Positions 1 to 4,469 of a stretch of DNA of 6,177 bases are shown here, in pieces (within the stretch, counting starts at the first letter, position 1; every line of letters starts with the position of its first letter). The translations under genes were made by a program, and so were the position numbers. The notes beneath the pieces are model-generated. The model saw only the letters and a program-made list of their open reading frames with translations, made no database searches and was not told where the DNA came from. Where the stretch lies: contig NZ_CM002285.1 of assembly GCF_000497445.1 (NCBI RefSeq), positions 3,460,161 through 3,466,337 on the forward strand. Direction: 5' to 3'. Source of the DNA: Streptomyces roseochromogenus subsp. oscitans DS 12.976 (GTDB lineage: Bacteria > Actinomycetota > Actinomycetes > Streptomycetales > Streptomycetaceae).

Positions 1-75
1 CACCCATTACTCCAGGTTAGGGAGGATTTACGGCAATGGGGACATTGGCCGGGCGAACAGGTGGACGGACTGTGC

Positions 76-124
76 GGGTACGTCGAGGCTTGTCGCGCAG
101 TTCCTCGCGCCCCCGGGAAACCGC
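76..124. repeat. Dispersed Streptomyces-type intergenic element downstream of the hydratase gene
   Basis: The non-coding flank contains the core CGCGCAGTTCCTCGCGCCCC at 95-114. From memory, close variants of this core recur in intergenic regions of many Streptomyces genomes, often just after stop codons. No function is known to me. It lies a few bases beyond the hydratase stop, so it would be in that gene's 3' untranslated region. I see no long stem followed by a U-tract, so it is not a classical terminator. The less GC-rich stretch 1-60 shows no gene I can support. The element's identity rests on memory, not on a search. Confidence 0.4.
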
Positions 125-131
125 AGTGCCG

Positions 132-926
132 CTACTCGCCCGGCCACTGCGGCTTGCGCTTCTCGTTGAAGGCTGCCACGCCCTCCGCCCGGTCCGCCGA
201 AAAGGCCACCGTGCGCCAGGCCGCGTCCTCGACCTCCAGGCCGGCCCGCAGATCCAGGCCGTGCCCCAGCCGCAGCGCCCGCTTGGCGGCCCGGAGCCCG
301 ACAGGCGAGTTCCCGGCGATCCTCGCGGCCAGCGCCAGAGCCTCCTCCCCGTCCCGCCCCTCGTCCACCAGCTGGTCGACCAGCCCCAGTTCGGCCGCCT
401 CCGCCGCCTCCACCCGCCGCGCGGAGAAGATCAGTTCGGCCGCCCGGGCGGCACCCACGCGCCGCGGCAGCAGCTGCGTACCGCCGCCGCCCGGGATCAC
501 GCCCACGGACACCTCCGGCAACCCCACCACCGCCGTACGGTCGGCCACGATCAGGTCGCAGGACAGGGCCAGTTCGAAACCGCCGCCCAGCGCGAACCCG
601 TGCACCGCCGCGATCGTCGGCATCGGCAGCTCCAGCACCCCGGTGTACGCCCCGCGGGTCACCGGCCGCTGCCGCAGAAGATCCGCGTCACTGAAGGAGT
701 TCCGCTCCTTCAGGTCCGCCCCGACGCAGAACGCCCGCTCGTGGGACGAGGTCAGGACCACCACACGCGCGTCCCGGTCGGCGGCCAGCGCCGTACACGC
801 GCCCACGAGCGATCGGGCCATCTCCGTGGAGACGGCGTTCATGGCCTTGGGCCGGTCCAGCACCAGCTCCGCGACCGGCCCGTGCCGCCGCACCAGCACG
901 AACTCCCCGAACCGCTCCTCGCTCAT
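132..926 (-). CDS. Enoyl-CoA hydratase/isomerase (crotonase family), AUH-like
   Basis: A 264-residue crotonase-fold enzyme, the usual length for the family. It would hydrate a 2-enoyl-CoA in the cytoplasm. The first oxyanion-hole region is AFCVGADLKER (65-75, with Ala70). The second is GFALGGGFELA (110-120, with Gly115). Both catalytic glutamates of active hydratases are present: Glu118, and Glu138 in GLPEVSVGVIPGGGGTQ. The C-terminal tail AAFNEKRKPQW (251-261) is typical. GADLKER together with IPGGGGTQxLPR resembles the AUH/methylglutaconyl-CoA hydratase branch, which suggests leucine or branched short-chain acyl-CoA breakdown. This assignment is inferred from motifs only. The ATG start at 924-926 has GGAGGG four bases upstream (complement of 931-936). 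The gene is transcribed alone here, divergent from the membrane-protein gene. An operator-like palindrome lies 20-35 bp upstream of the start. Confidence 0.93.
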   Translation of the reverse strand: MSEERFGEFVLVRRHGPVAELVLDRPKAMNAVSTEMARSLVGACTALAADRDARVVVLTSSHERAFCVGADLKERNSFSDADLLRQRPVTRGAYTGVLELPMPTIAAVHGFALGGGFELALSCDLIVADRTAVVGLPEVSVGVIPGGGGTQLLPRRVGAARAAELIFSARRVEAAEAAELGLVDQLVDEGRDGEEALALAARIAGNSPVGLRAAKRALRLGHGLDLRAGLEVEDAAWRTVAFSADRAEGVAAFNEKRKPQWPGE

Positions 927-945
927 GACACCCTCCGGCTCACGT

Positions 946-961
946 GTTAACGCGGGTTAAC
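946..961. promoter_or_regulatory. GTTAA-N6-TTAAC palindrome, candidate TetR-family operator upstream of the hydratase
   Basis: The 16-bp sequence GTTAACGCGGGTTAAC has perfect 5-bp arms around a 6-bp centre. It can also be read as two GTTAAC hexamers separated by GCGG. It is an AT-rich island in very GC-rich DNA, 20 bp upstream of the hydratase start and 165 bp upstream of the plus-strand gene, so repression of the hydratase is the natural reading. I recall that AccR of Streptomyces avermitilis, a TetR-type regulator of short-chain acyl-CoA genes, was reported to bind GTTAA-N6-TTAAC. The pattern match is seen here; the link to that regulator is inference. CACGTG overlaps at 941-946. Confidence 0.55.
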
Positions 962-1073
962 TCCCTGTGGGCCCGATCATCGCAGCCGTACCCGACGCCG
1001 GGAAACCCCAGGGGGCTACGCCCGTTCGAGTGACATCCCACCCGTCTCCCCCCACATCGCCCACAGGACCGCA

Positions 1074-1079
1074 TAGCGT
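1074..1079 (+). promoter_or_regulatory. Candidate -10 element for the membrane-protein gene
   Basis: TAGCGT fits the actinobacterial TANNNT -10 pattern and lies about 46 bp before the ATG at 1126. It would place the transcript start near 1086. No good TTGAC-like -35 lies 16-19 bp upstream, so this is a weak call based on one hexamer. Confidence 0.2.
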
Positions 1080-1091
1080 GCGTCCGCCACG

Positions 1092-1121
1092 GCGCGCCCC
1101 GCGGCGCGCGGCGGGGAGGGG
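1092..1121 (+). promoter_or_regulatory. Leader hairpin followed by a strong ribosome binding site
   Basis: GCGCGCC (1092-1098) and GGCGCGC (1103-1109) form a perfect 7-bp all-GC stem with a CCGC loop. The purine-rich GGGGAGGGG (1113-1121) follows after three bases and ends four bases before the ATG at 1126. The ribosome binding site fixes that ATG as the start, in preference to the in-frame ATG at 967. The hairpin could limit or protect the 5' end of the message; its role is inference. Confidence 0.5.
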
Positions 1122-1125
1122 AACG

Positions 1126-1713
1126 ATGTCACCGATATCTGCACAGTCCGGTACGGACGATACGGAAGCCGGCGTGCCCGTCGTACGGCGCGGTCGCCAC
1201 CGCAAGCCGCGCCCCCGCAAGCTGCTGCTCGCCGCCGGCGGTCTGGCCGTGGCAGCGGGGGTGCTCAGCCTGGTCCGGGTCACACCGGATCCGGGGTCCG
1301 GTTCCCCGGGCGCGGCGGAGGCCGAGCCCCGCCTGGGCGCGAGCGACAACCACGCGACGAACACCGCCGCCACGACTCCCACCGCCGCCCCCACCGCACT
1401 TCCCTCGGCGACCTCGGCCATGGGCGGCAGAAGCCTCGTGCCTACGACCACCGGCCGGCCCGGGACCGGTACGGAACCAGGGACACCGTCCAGCCGTACC
1501 GCCACACCGACCGCGCTCCCGTCCGCTCCGGCCTCGGCACCCGGCACCAACCCACGCCCCTCGGACCCGACGTCCGCCGCGCCGCCGACCACCACCCGGC
1601 CCACGCCCACGACCCCGGCGCCCAGCCACAGCACGACGCCCCCCGATCCGGGCGGGTTGTGCGTACCGATGCTCGGCATCTGCGTGAGCCTGCCCGGCGG
1701 CACCGGCCACTAG
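1126..1713 (+). CDS. Membrane-anchored Thr/Pro/Ser-rich protein of unknown function
   Basis: I do not recognise a family. The product is 195 residues. A polar N-terminus is followed by a very basic stretch, RRGRHRKPRPRK (21-32). One hydrophobic segment at about 33-50 (LLLAAGGLAVAAGVLSLV) is most likely a signal anchor with the N-terminus inside the cell. Residues 53-175 are low-complexity Pro/Thr/Ser/Ala, of the kind used as an extracellular stalk or linker. The last 20 residues return to a structured-looking motif, LCVPMLGICVSLPGG (178-192), with cysteines at 179 and 186 that could pair outside the cell. No catalytic domain is visible. The ATG has a strong ribosome binding site. The gene converges on the cyclase with 13 bp between the stops. 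Regular Streptomyces third-position GC supports it being real, although low complexity weakens that test. Confidence 0.72.
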   Translation: MSPISAQSGTDDTEAGVPVVRRGRHRKPRPRKLLLAAGGLAVAAGVLSLVRVTPDPGSGSPGAAEAEPRLGASDNHATNTAATTPTAAPTALPSATSAMGGRSLVPTTTGRPGTGTEPGTPSSRTATPTALPSAPASAPGTNPRPSDPTSAAPPTTTRPTPTTPAPSHSTTPPDPGGLCVPMLGICVSLPGGTGH

Positions 1714-1728
1714 GGCCGCCACAGGGCT
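1687..1728. terminator. Possible bidirectional hairpin between convergent genes
   Basis: GGCGGC (1696-1701) pairs with GCCGCC (1715-1720) across a 13-base loop. Further out, AGCCTG (1687-1692) can pair with CAGGGCT (1722-1728) with one bulged base. The structure straddles the TAG of the membrane-protein gene and the stop of the cyclase gene, the only place where these two transcripts could end. There is no U-tract on either side, as is common in Streptomyces, so this is a tentative call. Confidence 0.3.
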
Positions 1729-2872
1729 ACGCCTGACCGTCGCGGCGGTTCAGCAACCAGGGCTCGACCACGCCGAGCCCGCGCACCGGGCGCTGCCACA
1801 TCGGCTGGAGCGCGAAGCGGTACACCGGCGGCTCCTCGCCCTCCTTCTCGGCGGCCGCCACGGCCTCGGCCGCCTCCGCCTCGGAGGCGGGCGCCTCGCC
1901 GGAGCGGATCAGCTCCTCGGCCAGGGCGCTGTCGACCAGCACGGCGTCCCGGGGAGCTATCGAGGTCAGCCGGGAGGCCAAGTTCACTGTCGTACCGAAC
2001 ACATCACCCATACGAGTGGTGACCGTCCCGAACGCCATGCCGACGCGCAGCTCGGGCATGGTCTCGTCGTTCGCCAGCGTCTCGACGAGCCGCAGCGCGA
2101 TGTCCGCGGCCGTACCGGCGTCGTCCGCCGCGTACAGCACCTCGTCGCCGAGGGTTTTGATGAGCCGCCCGCCACGAGCGGCCACCAGGTCGGCAGCGGT
2201 GGTCTCGAAGGCCTCGACCAGCTCGCCGAGCTCCTCTTCCTCCATCCGGCGGGTCAACCGCGTGAACCCCACCAGATCGGCGAAGCCGACGGCGAGCCGC
2301 CGATCGACCATCTCCTCGTCATCGGCCGACTGCACCACCCGCCCGGCCGAGGCGGCGAGCTGCCGCCGCCACACGTACACCAGAAACTCCTCCAGCTCGG
2401 GCAGGAGCAGCTCGACGATCGGGTACGTCACCTCGGTGCGGGTCATGCCGGGCTCGGGCGGTTCGGTCAGGCCCTCCAGGAAGGAATCCATCTGCCACTC
2501 AGCCAACCGGGCGGTCGTCTGCCCGGTGGACCGGGCCACCTGCACCGCCATGGCCTCGCTGAGCAGCCCCGCCTCGACCAGACCGGCGAGCCGGCGCAGA
2601 GCCAGCACGTCGGCCTCCGTCAACGCCTTGGCCTGGCCGATGTCGGCGAAGCCCATGGCCCGCCAGAACCGTGACGCCAGCTCCATGGAGACACCGGCGC
2701 TGCGGGCCGCCTGGAACGGGGTGTAGCGGCGCTCGGCGCCCAGGATGAGCTGTTCGAGGCGCAGGGCCAGCGGGTCCTCGCCGGGATCGGCGGCATGGGC
2801 GTCCCCCCGCTCCTGGGGAGGGTCCACCCGGCCGTCCGCGTCCGCGCCGGAGCCCGTGTCGTCGACGGTCAC
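1727..2872 (-). CDS. cya: Class III adenylate cyclase with N-terminal regulatory domain
   Basis: A 381-residue soluble protein that would make cAMP from ATP. Residues 1-35 are a disordered acidic tail. Residues 36-185 are a helical domain (AERRYTPFQAARSAGV, then ASRFWRAMGF) like the autoinhibitory, pH-responsive domain of mycobacterial Rv1264. Residues 190-355 form the cyclase domain. Metal-binding aspartates are Asp199 (GFADLVGFTRL) and Asp243 (KTLGDEVLY). Lys239 and Asp290 (MGDVFG) are the pair that selects adenine over guanine. Asn297 and Arg301 (VNLASR) are the transition-state residues. The full catalytic set is therefore present, for a homodimer. An Ala/Glu-rich insert at 326-348 interrupts the end of the domain. 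GTG at 2872 is the first possible start after an in-frame TGA nine codons upstream; its ribosome binding site is weak (GGAAGG about ten bases away). The S. coelicolor homologue is known as Cya and affects development. Confidence 0.93.
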   Translation of the reverse strand: MTVDDTGSGADADGRVDPPQERGDAHAADPGEDPLALRLEQLILGAERRYTPFQAARSAGVSMELASRFWRAMGFADIGQAKALTEADVLALRRLAGLVEAGLLSEAMAVQVARSTGQTTARLAEWQMDSFLEGLTEPPEPGMTRTEVTYPIVELLLPELEEFLVYVWRRQLAASAGRVVQSADDEEMVDRRLAVGFADLVGFTRLTRRMEEEELGELVEAFETTAADLVAARGGRLIKTLGDEVLYAADDAGTAADIALRLVETLANDETMPELRVGMAFGTVTTRMGDVFGTTVNLASRLTSIAPRDAVLVDSALAEELIRSGEAPASEAEAAEAVAAAEKEGEEPPVYRFALQPMWQRPVRGLGVVEPWLLNRRDGQA

Positions 2873-2919
2873 GCCTGCTGCCCTTCCGATCTGCCGCGGT
2901 CAGGTATCGACCGGGCTCA

Positions 2920-2925
2920 ACTCTA
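2920..2925 (-). promoter_or_regulatory. Candidate -10 element of the cya promoter
   Basis: Read on the minus strand, TAGAGT matches TANNNT, about 47 bases upstream of the GTG start of cya. The nine bases CCGTAGAGT, which end with this element, also occur upstream of birA on the same strand (4423-4415). No convincing -35 is present, the best being GTGAGC at a 16-bp spacing. The evidence is the shared nonamer and the position. Confidence 0.3.
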
Positions 2926-3008
2926 CGGCAGGTGTGCGCCAGCTCACTCCGTTGGGTTCGGCCGGGGGTACGTGCTCGGTACCGGGTACGCGGGCCGGTG
3001 TTGCTGCT

Positions 3009-3051
3009 GGCCAACCCCCGGGGGCTGCTCCCCCAGACCCCGCATCGGGCC
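3009..3051. repeat. GC palindrome resembling a dispersed Streptomyces element
   Basis: CCCCC (3015-3019) is followed by GGGGG (3020-3024), the spacer CTGCT and CCCCC (3030-3034). The middle G-run can therefore pair with either neighbour. The segment is bounded by GGCC at both ends and continues with AGACCCCGCATCGGGCC. This layout, a G-run hairpin followed by AGACCCC, is familiar to me from many Streptomyces intergenic regions. On the birA-cya transcript it gives the hairpin GGGGG-AGCAG-CCCCC, without a U-tract. Its dispersed nature is recalled, not tested. Confidence 0.4.
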
Positions 3052-3156
3052 ATGTCCGGAAGTGTCACCACCATCGCCGAGTGCGCGCCCCTTGGGGAGC
3101 TGCCCTGCCGTCGGCCGAATGGTGCCGCAGCCGCGCACGGCGGGAAGGGGACGTGT

Positions 3157-3245
3157 CGGGGGGTGTCCGCCCGCAGCGGCGGGCGTCAGTCACCGGGCCA
3201 CTCGCCAAGACCCAGAACCGCCCGACCGAGGACGGACACCCCCCG
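3157..3245. repeat. Perfect 13-bp inverted repeat with a 63-base interval
   Basis: CGGGGGGTGTCCG (3157-3169) is the exact reverse complement of CGGACACCCCCCG (3233-3245). Inside the interval a smaller hairpin, CGCCCGC (3168-3174) with GCGGGCG (3179-3185), overlaps the left arm by two bases. On the minus-strand transcript leaving birA this would fold into one large stem-loop. It could end the birA transcript, stabilise its 3' end, or be a structured part of the cya leader. The repeat is seen directly; the role is open. Confidence 0.6.
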
Positions 3246-3290
3246 GCGCGACCCCGACCCCGAACCCACACCGGGCGCTACGCGCACCCC

Positions 3291-3522
3291 CACCCACCCG
3301 CAGAGGCGCCCGCAGGCATCCACACAACCCGCAGACACGCGCCACGCCCGCCCCACACAGACCACAGGCGCACGACACCCCCGCCCCACACAAGCCACAG
3401 GCGCACAACACCCCCACCCCACACAAGCCGCAGATGGACGATGTCGCCCGCCCCCACACAAGCCGCGGACGAACGGCACCTCCGCCTCACGCAGGCCGAA
3501 GATGGACGATGTCCCCCGCCCC
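3291..3522 (-). repeat. Degenerate 33-35 bp tandem repeat that includes the birA 3' end
   Basis: On the plus strand, units begin with CACACAAGCC or a variant at 3291 (weak, 30 bp), 3321, 3354, 3387, 3420, 3455 and 3488. The spacings are 30, 33, 33, 33, 35 and 33, and the last unit is 35 bp long. Units 3354 and 3387 agree at 29 of 33 bases. Units 3420 and 3488 agree at 31 of 35. The unit at 3488 is the final coding stretch of birA, for AGDIVHLRPA. The copy at 3420 still encodes VGAGDIVHLRL in another frame. Units abut one another with no spacers. In the minus-strand frame starting near 3490 the array reads as 11-residue repeats such as VWGGGVVRLWL. I interpret it as slippage-driven amplification of the gene end followed by decay. 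Confidence 0.75.
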
Positions 3523-4359
3523 CACAGGCTCCTGGACCCCCTCCCCCGTCGCGATGACCAAGCGGCCGTCGCCGTCGACGGCCACGGCCTCGCCCACAAT
3601 CGCCCGTTCCCCGGGCAGCTCGGCCCGCACGGCACGCCCCAGCGTCGCGCAGCCCGCCGCGTACGTCTCCTGCAGACCGCAGGCCGCCGGGTCACCCCCC
3701 GCCGCCCGCCACCGCCCGTACCAGTCCTCCAGCGCCCGCAGCACGGCCCGCAGCAACGGATCCCGGTCCGTGGCGACCGCCCCGGCCAGCGCCAGCGAGC
3801 CCGCCTGGGGCACCGGCAGCTCGTCCGCCCGCAGCGTGACGTTGATGCCGACGCCGATGACCACACCGTCCTCCCCGGCCCGTTCCGCGAGGATGCCACC
3901 GGCCTTGCGCTCCTCGCCCCCGACCGTCACCAGCAGGTCGTTCGGCCACTTCAGAGCCGTGTCCACGCCCGCCACCCGGGCCAGCCCGCTCGCCACGGCG
4001 ACCCCCGTGAGCAGCGGCAGCCAGCCCCACCGGGCCACCGGAACCTGAGCGGGCCGCAGCAGCACGGAGAAGAAGAGACCCGAGCGCGGCGGCGCCGTCC
4101 ACCGCCGGTCCAGCCGCCCCTTGCCCGCGGTCTGCTCCTCCGCCACCAGCACGGCCCCTTCGTCGGCCTGTCCGGCGACGGCCCGCGCGGCGAGGTCGGA
4201 GTTGGTGGAGCCGGTGCGCCGCACCACCTCCACCTCTCGGTACAGGCTGCCTTCCCGGACCAGCGCACGCCGCAGTGCCGCGGCGTTCAGGGGCGGGCGG
4301 TCCAGATCGGACCAGCGGCTGTCGCCCCGGCTGTCATCTGATGCATTGTGCGGCGTCAT
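3487..4359 (-). CDS. birA: Biotin-[acetyl-CoA carboxylase] ligase, single-function class without HTH
   Basis: A 290-residue cytoplasmic enzyme that makes biotinyl-AMP and transfers biotin to the carrier lysine of acyl-CoA carboxylases. Substrate motifs in order are TGSTNSDLA (49-57), the biotin/AMP loop TAGKGRLDRRW (77-87), KWPNDLL (137-143, with the catalytic-site Lys137), RKAGGIL (151-157) and GVGINV (169-174). A small C-terminal beta domain (about 241-290) ends VGAGDIVHLRPA. The first 40 residues are polar and too short for the DNA-binding winged helix of E. coli BirA, so it should not repress biotin genes itself. The loop differs from the E. coli form GRGRRGRKW: the second residue is Lys80, not Arg, and Asp84 replaces a Gly; the key arginine Arg82 is kept. 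I chose ATG at 4359, with AGGGTG seven bases upstream, over a longer frame from 4413. It is divergent from pccB, whose carboxylase partner it would biotinylate. Its 3' end belongs to the tandem array. Confidence 0.93.
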   Translation of the reverse strand: MTPHNASDDSRGDSRWSDLDRPPLNAAALRRALVREGSLYREVEVVRRTGSTNSDLAARAVAGQADEGAVLVAEEQTAGKGRLDRRWTAPPRSGLFFSVLLRPAQVPVARWGWLPLLTGVAVASGLARVAGVDTALKWPNDLLVTVGGEERKAGGILAERAGEDGVVIGVGINVTLRADELPVPQAGSLALAGAVATDRDPLLRAVLRALEDWYGRWRAAGGDPAACGLQETYAAGCATLGRAVRAELPGERAIVGEAVAVDGDGRLVIATGEGVQEPVGAGDIVHLRPA

Positions 4360-4391
4360 GCAAGTCACCCTAGGTGTGGGAAACGCCGCAC
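4348..4391 (-). promoter_or_regulatory. 9-bp inverted repeat enclosing the birA ribosome binding site and start codon
   Basis: GTGCGGCGT (4348-4356) and ACGCCGCAC (4383-4391) are exact reverse complements, separated by 26 bases. On the birA message the upstream arm pairs with codons 2-4 (Thr-Pro-His), and the loop holds the AGGGTG ribosome binding site and the ATG. Within the loop, TAGGGT (minus strand, 4371-4366) could alternatively be a -10 element exactly seven bases before the ATG, which would make a leaderless transcript without this stem. The two readings exclude each other. The repeat is certain; its function is not. Confidence 0.45.
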
Positions 4392-4413
4392 TGCTGACCC
4401 ACAGGCCCAGCAC

Positions 4414-4430
4414 TACTCTACGGATGAGTA
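4414..4430. promoter_or_regulatory. Divergent birA/pccB promoter region with TACTC-N7-GAGTA palindrome
   Basis: TACTC (4414-4418) and GAGTA (4426-4430) form 5-bp inverted arms. The left arm holds overlapping TANNNT hexamers on both strands: TACTCT forward for pccB (about 50 bases before its ATG) and TAGAGT reverse for birA (about 55 bases before its ATG). A protein bound here would affect both genes. -35 hexamers are poor in both directions (CTGACC at 4394-4399 is only 14 bp from the forward -10). The promoter and operator roles are inferred from position and pattern. Confidence 0.3.
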
Positions 4431-4469
4431 ACCGTCCCCCCTTTTGAGCAGGCAGGGAGCCGCATCCCG

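Larger units (their letters stand above)
2873..3486. other. 614-bp gene-free gap between birA and cya
   Basis: Both flanking genes are on the minus strand, so this is the birA 3' flank and the cya leader. Every open frame across it is either low-complexity repeat or the shadow of a neighbour; none has a ribosome binding site plus a protein-like composition. From low to high coordinate it holds a candidate cya -10 (2920-2925), a GC palindrome (3009-3051), a 13-bp inverted repeat (3157-3245) and a degenerate tandem array (3291-3522). I see no tRNA or known riboswitch. Confidence 0.7.

Noticed and set aside
12..34. Iron-regulator (DtxR/IdeR-type) box
   Set aside because: Only one half, AGGTTAGG, matches the consensus. 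The other half does not, and there is no adjacent iron gene.
36..960. Two overlapping plus-strand open frames across the hydratase gene
   Set aside because: They are Arg/Pro/Ser-rich shadows of the hydratase, which has intact catalytic motifs on the minus strand. The GGAGG at 21-25 before the ATG at 36 is the only support, and nothing protein-like follows.
967..1125. N-terminal extension of the anchored protein from ATG 967
   Set aside because: No ribosome binding site precedes 967, while ATG 1126 has a strong one. The extension would also cover the leader hairpin and is Pro/Arg-rich.
2977..2984. CGGTACCG palindrome in the cya upstream region as an operator
   Set aside because: Eight GC-rich bases are easily expected by chance here, and the neighbouring GTAC motifs form no regular spacing.
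3321..3522. CRISPR array
   Set aside because: The repeats abut each other with no unique spacers, and they diverge along their whole length. They behave as a decayed tandem repeat related to birA.
2745..4341. Plus-strand open frames through the birA-cya gap and across birA
   Set aside because: They are Pro/Arg/Thr-rich, run through the tandem repeat and then antisense to birA, and have no conserved motif.
4360..4413. 18-residue longer birA start at 4413
   Set aside because: The extension has no ribosome binding site, overlaps the divergent promoter region and does not resemble BirA N-termini. The ATG at 4359 has AGGGTG at a good distance.
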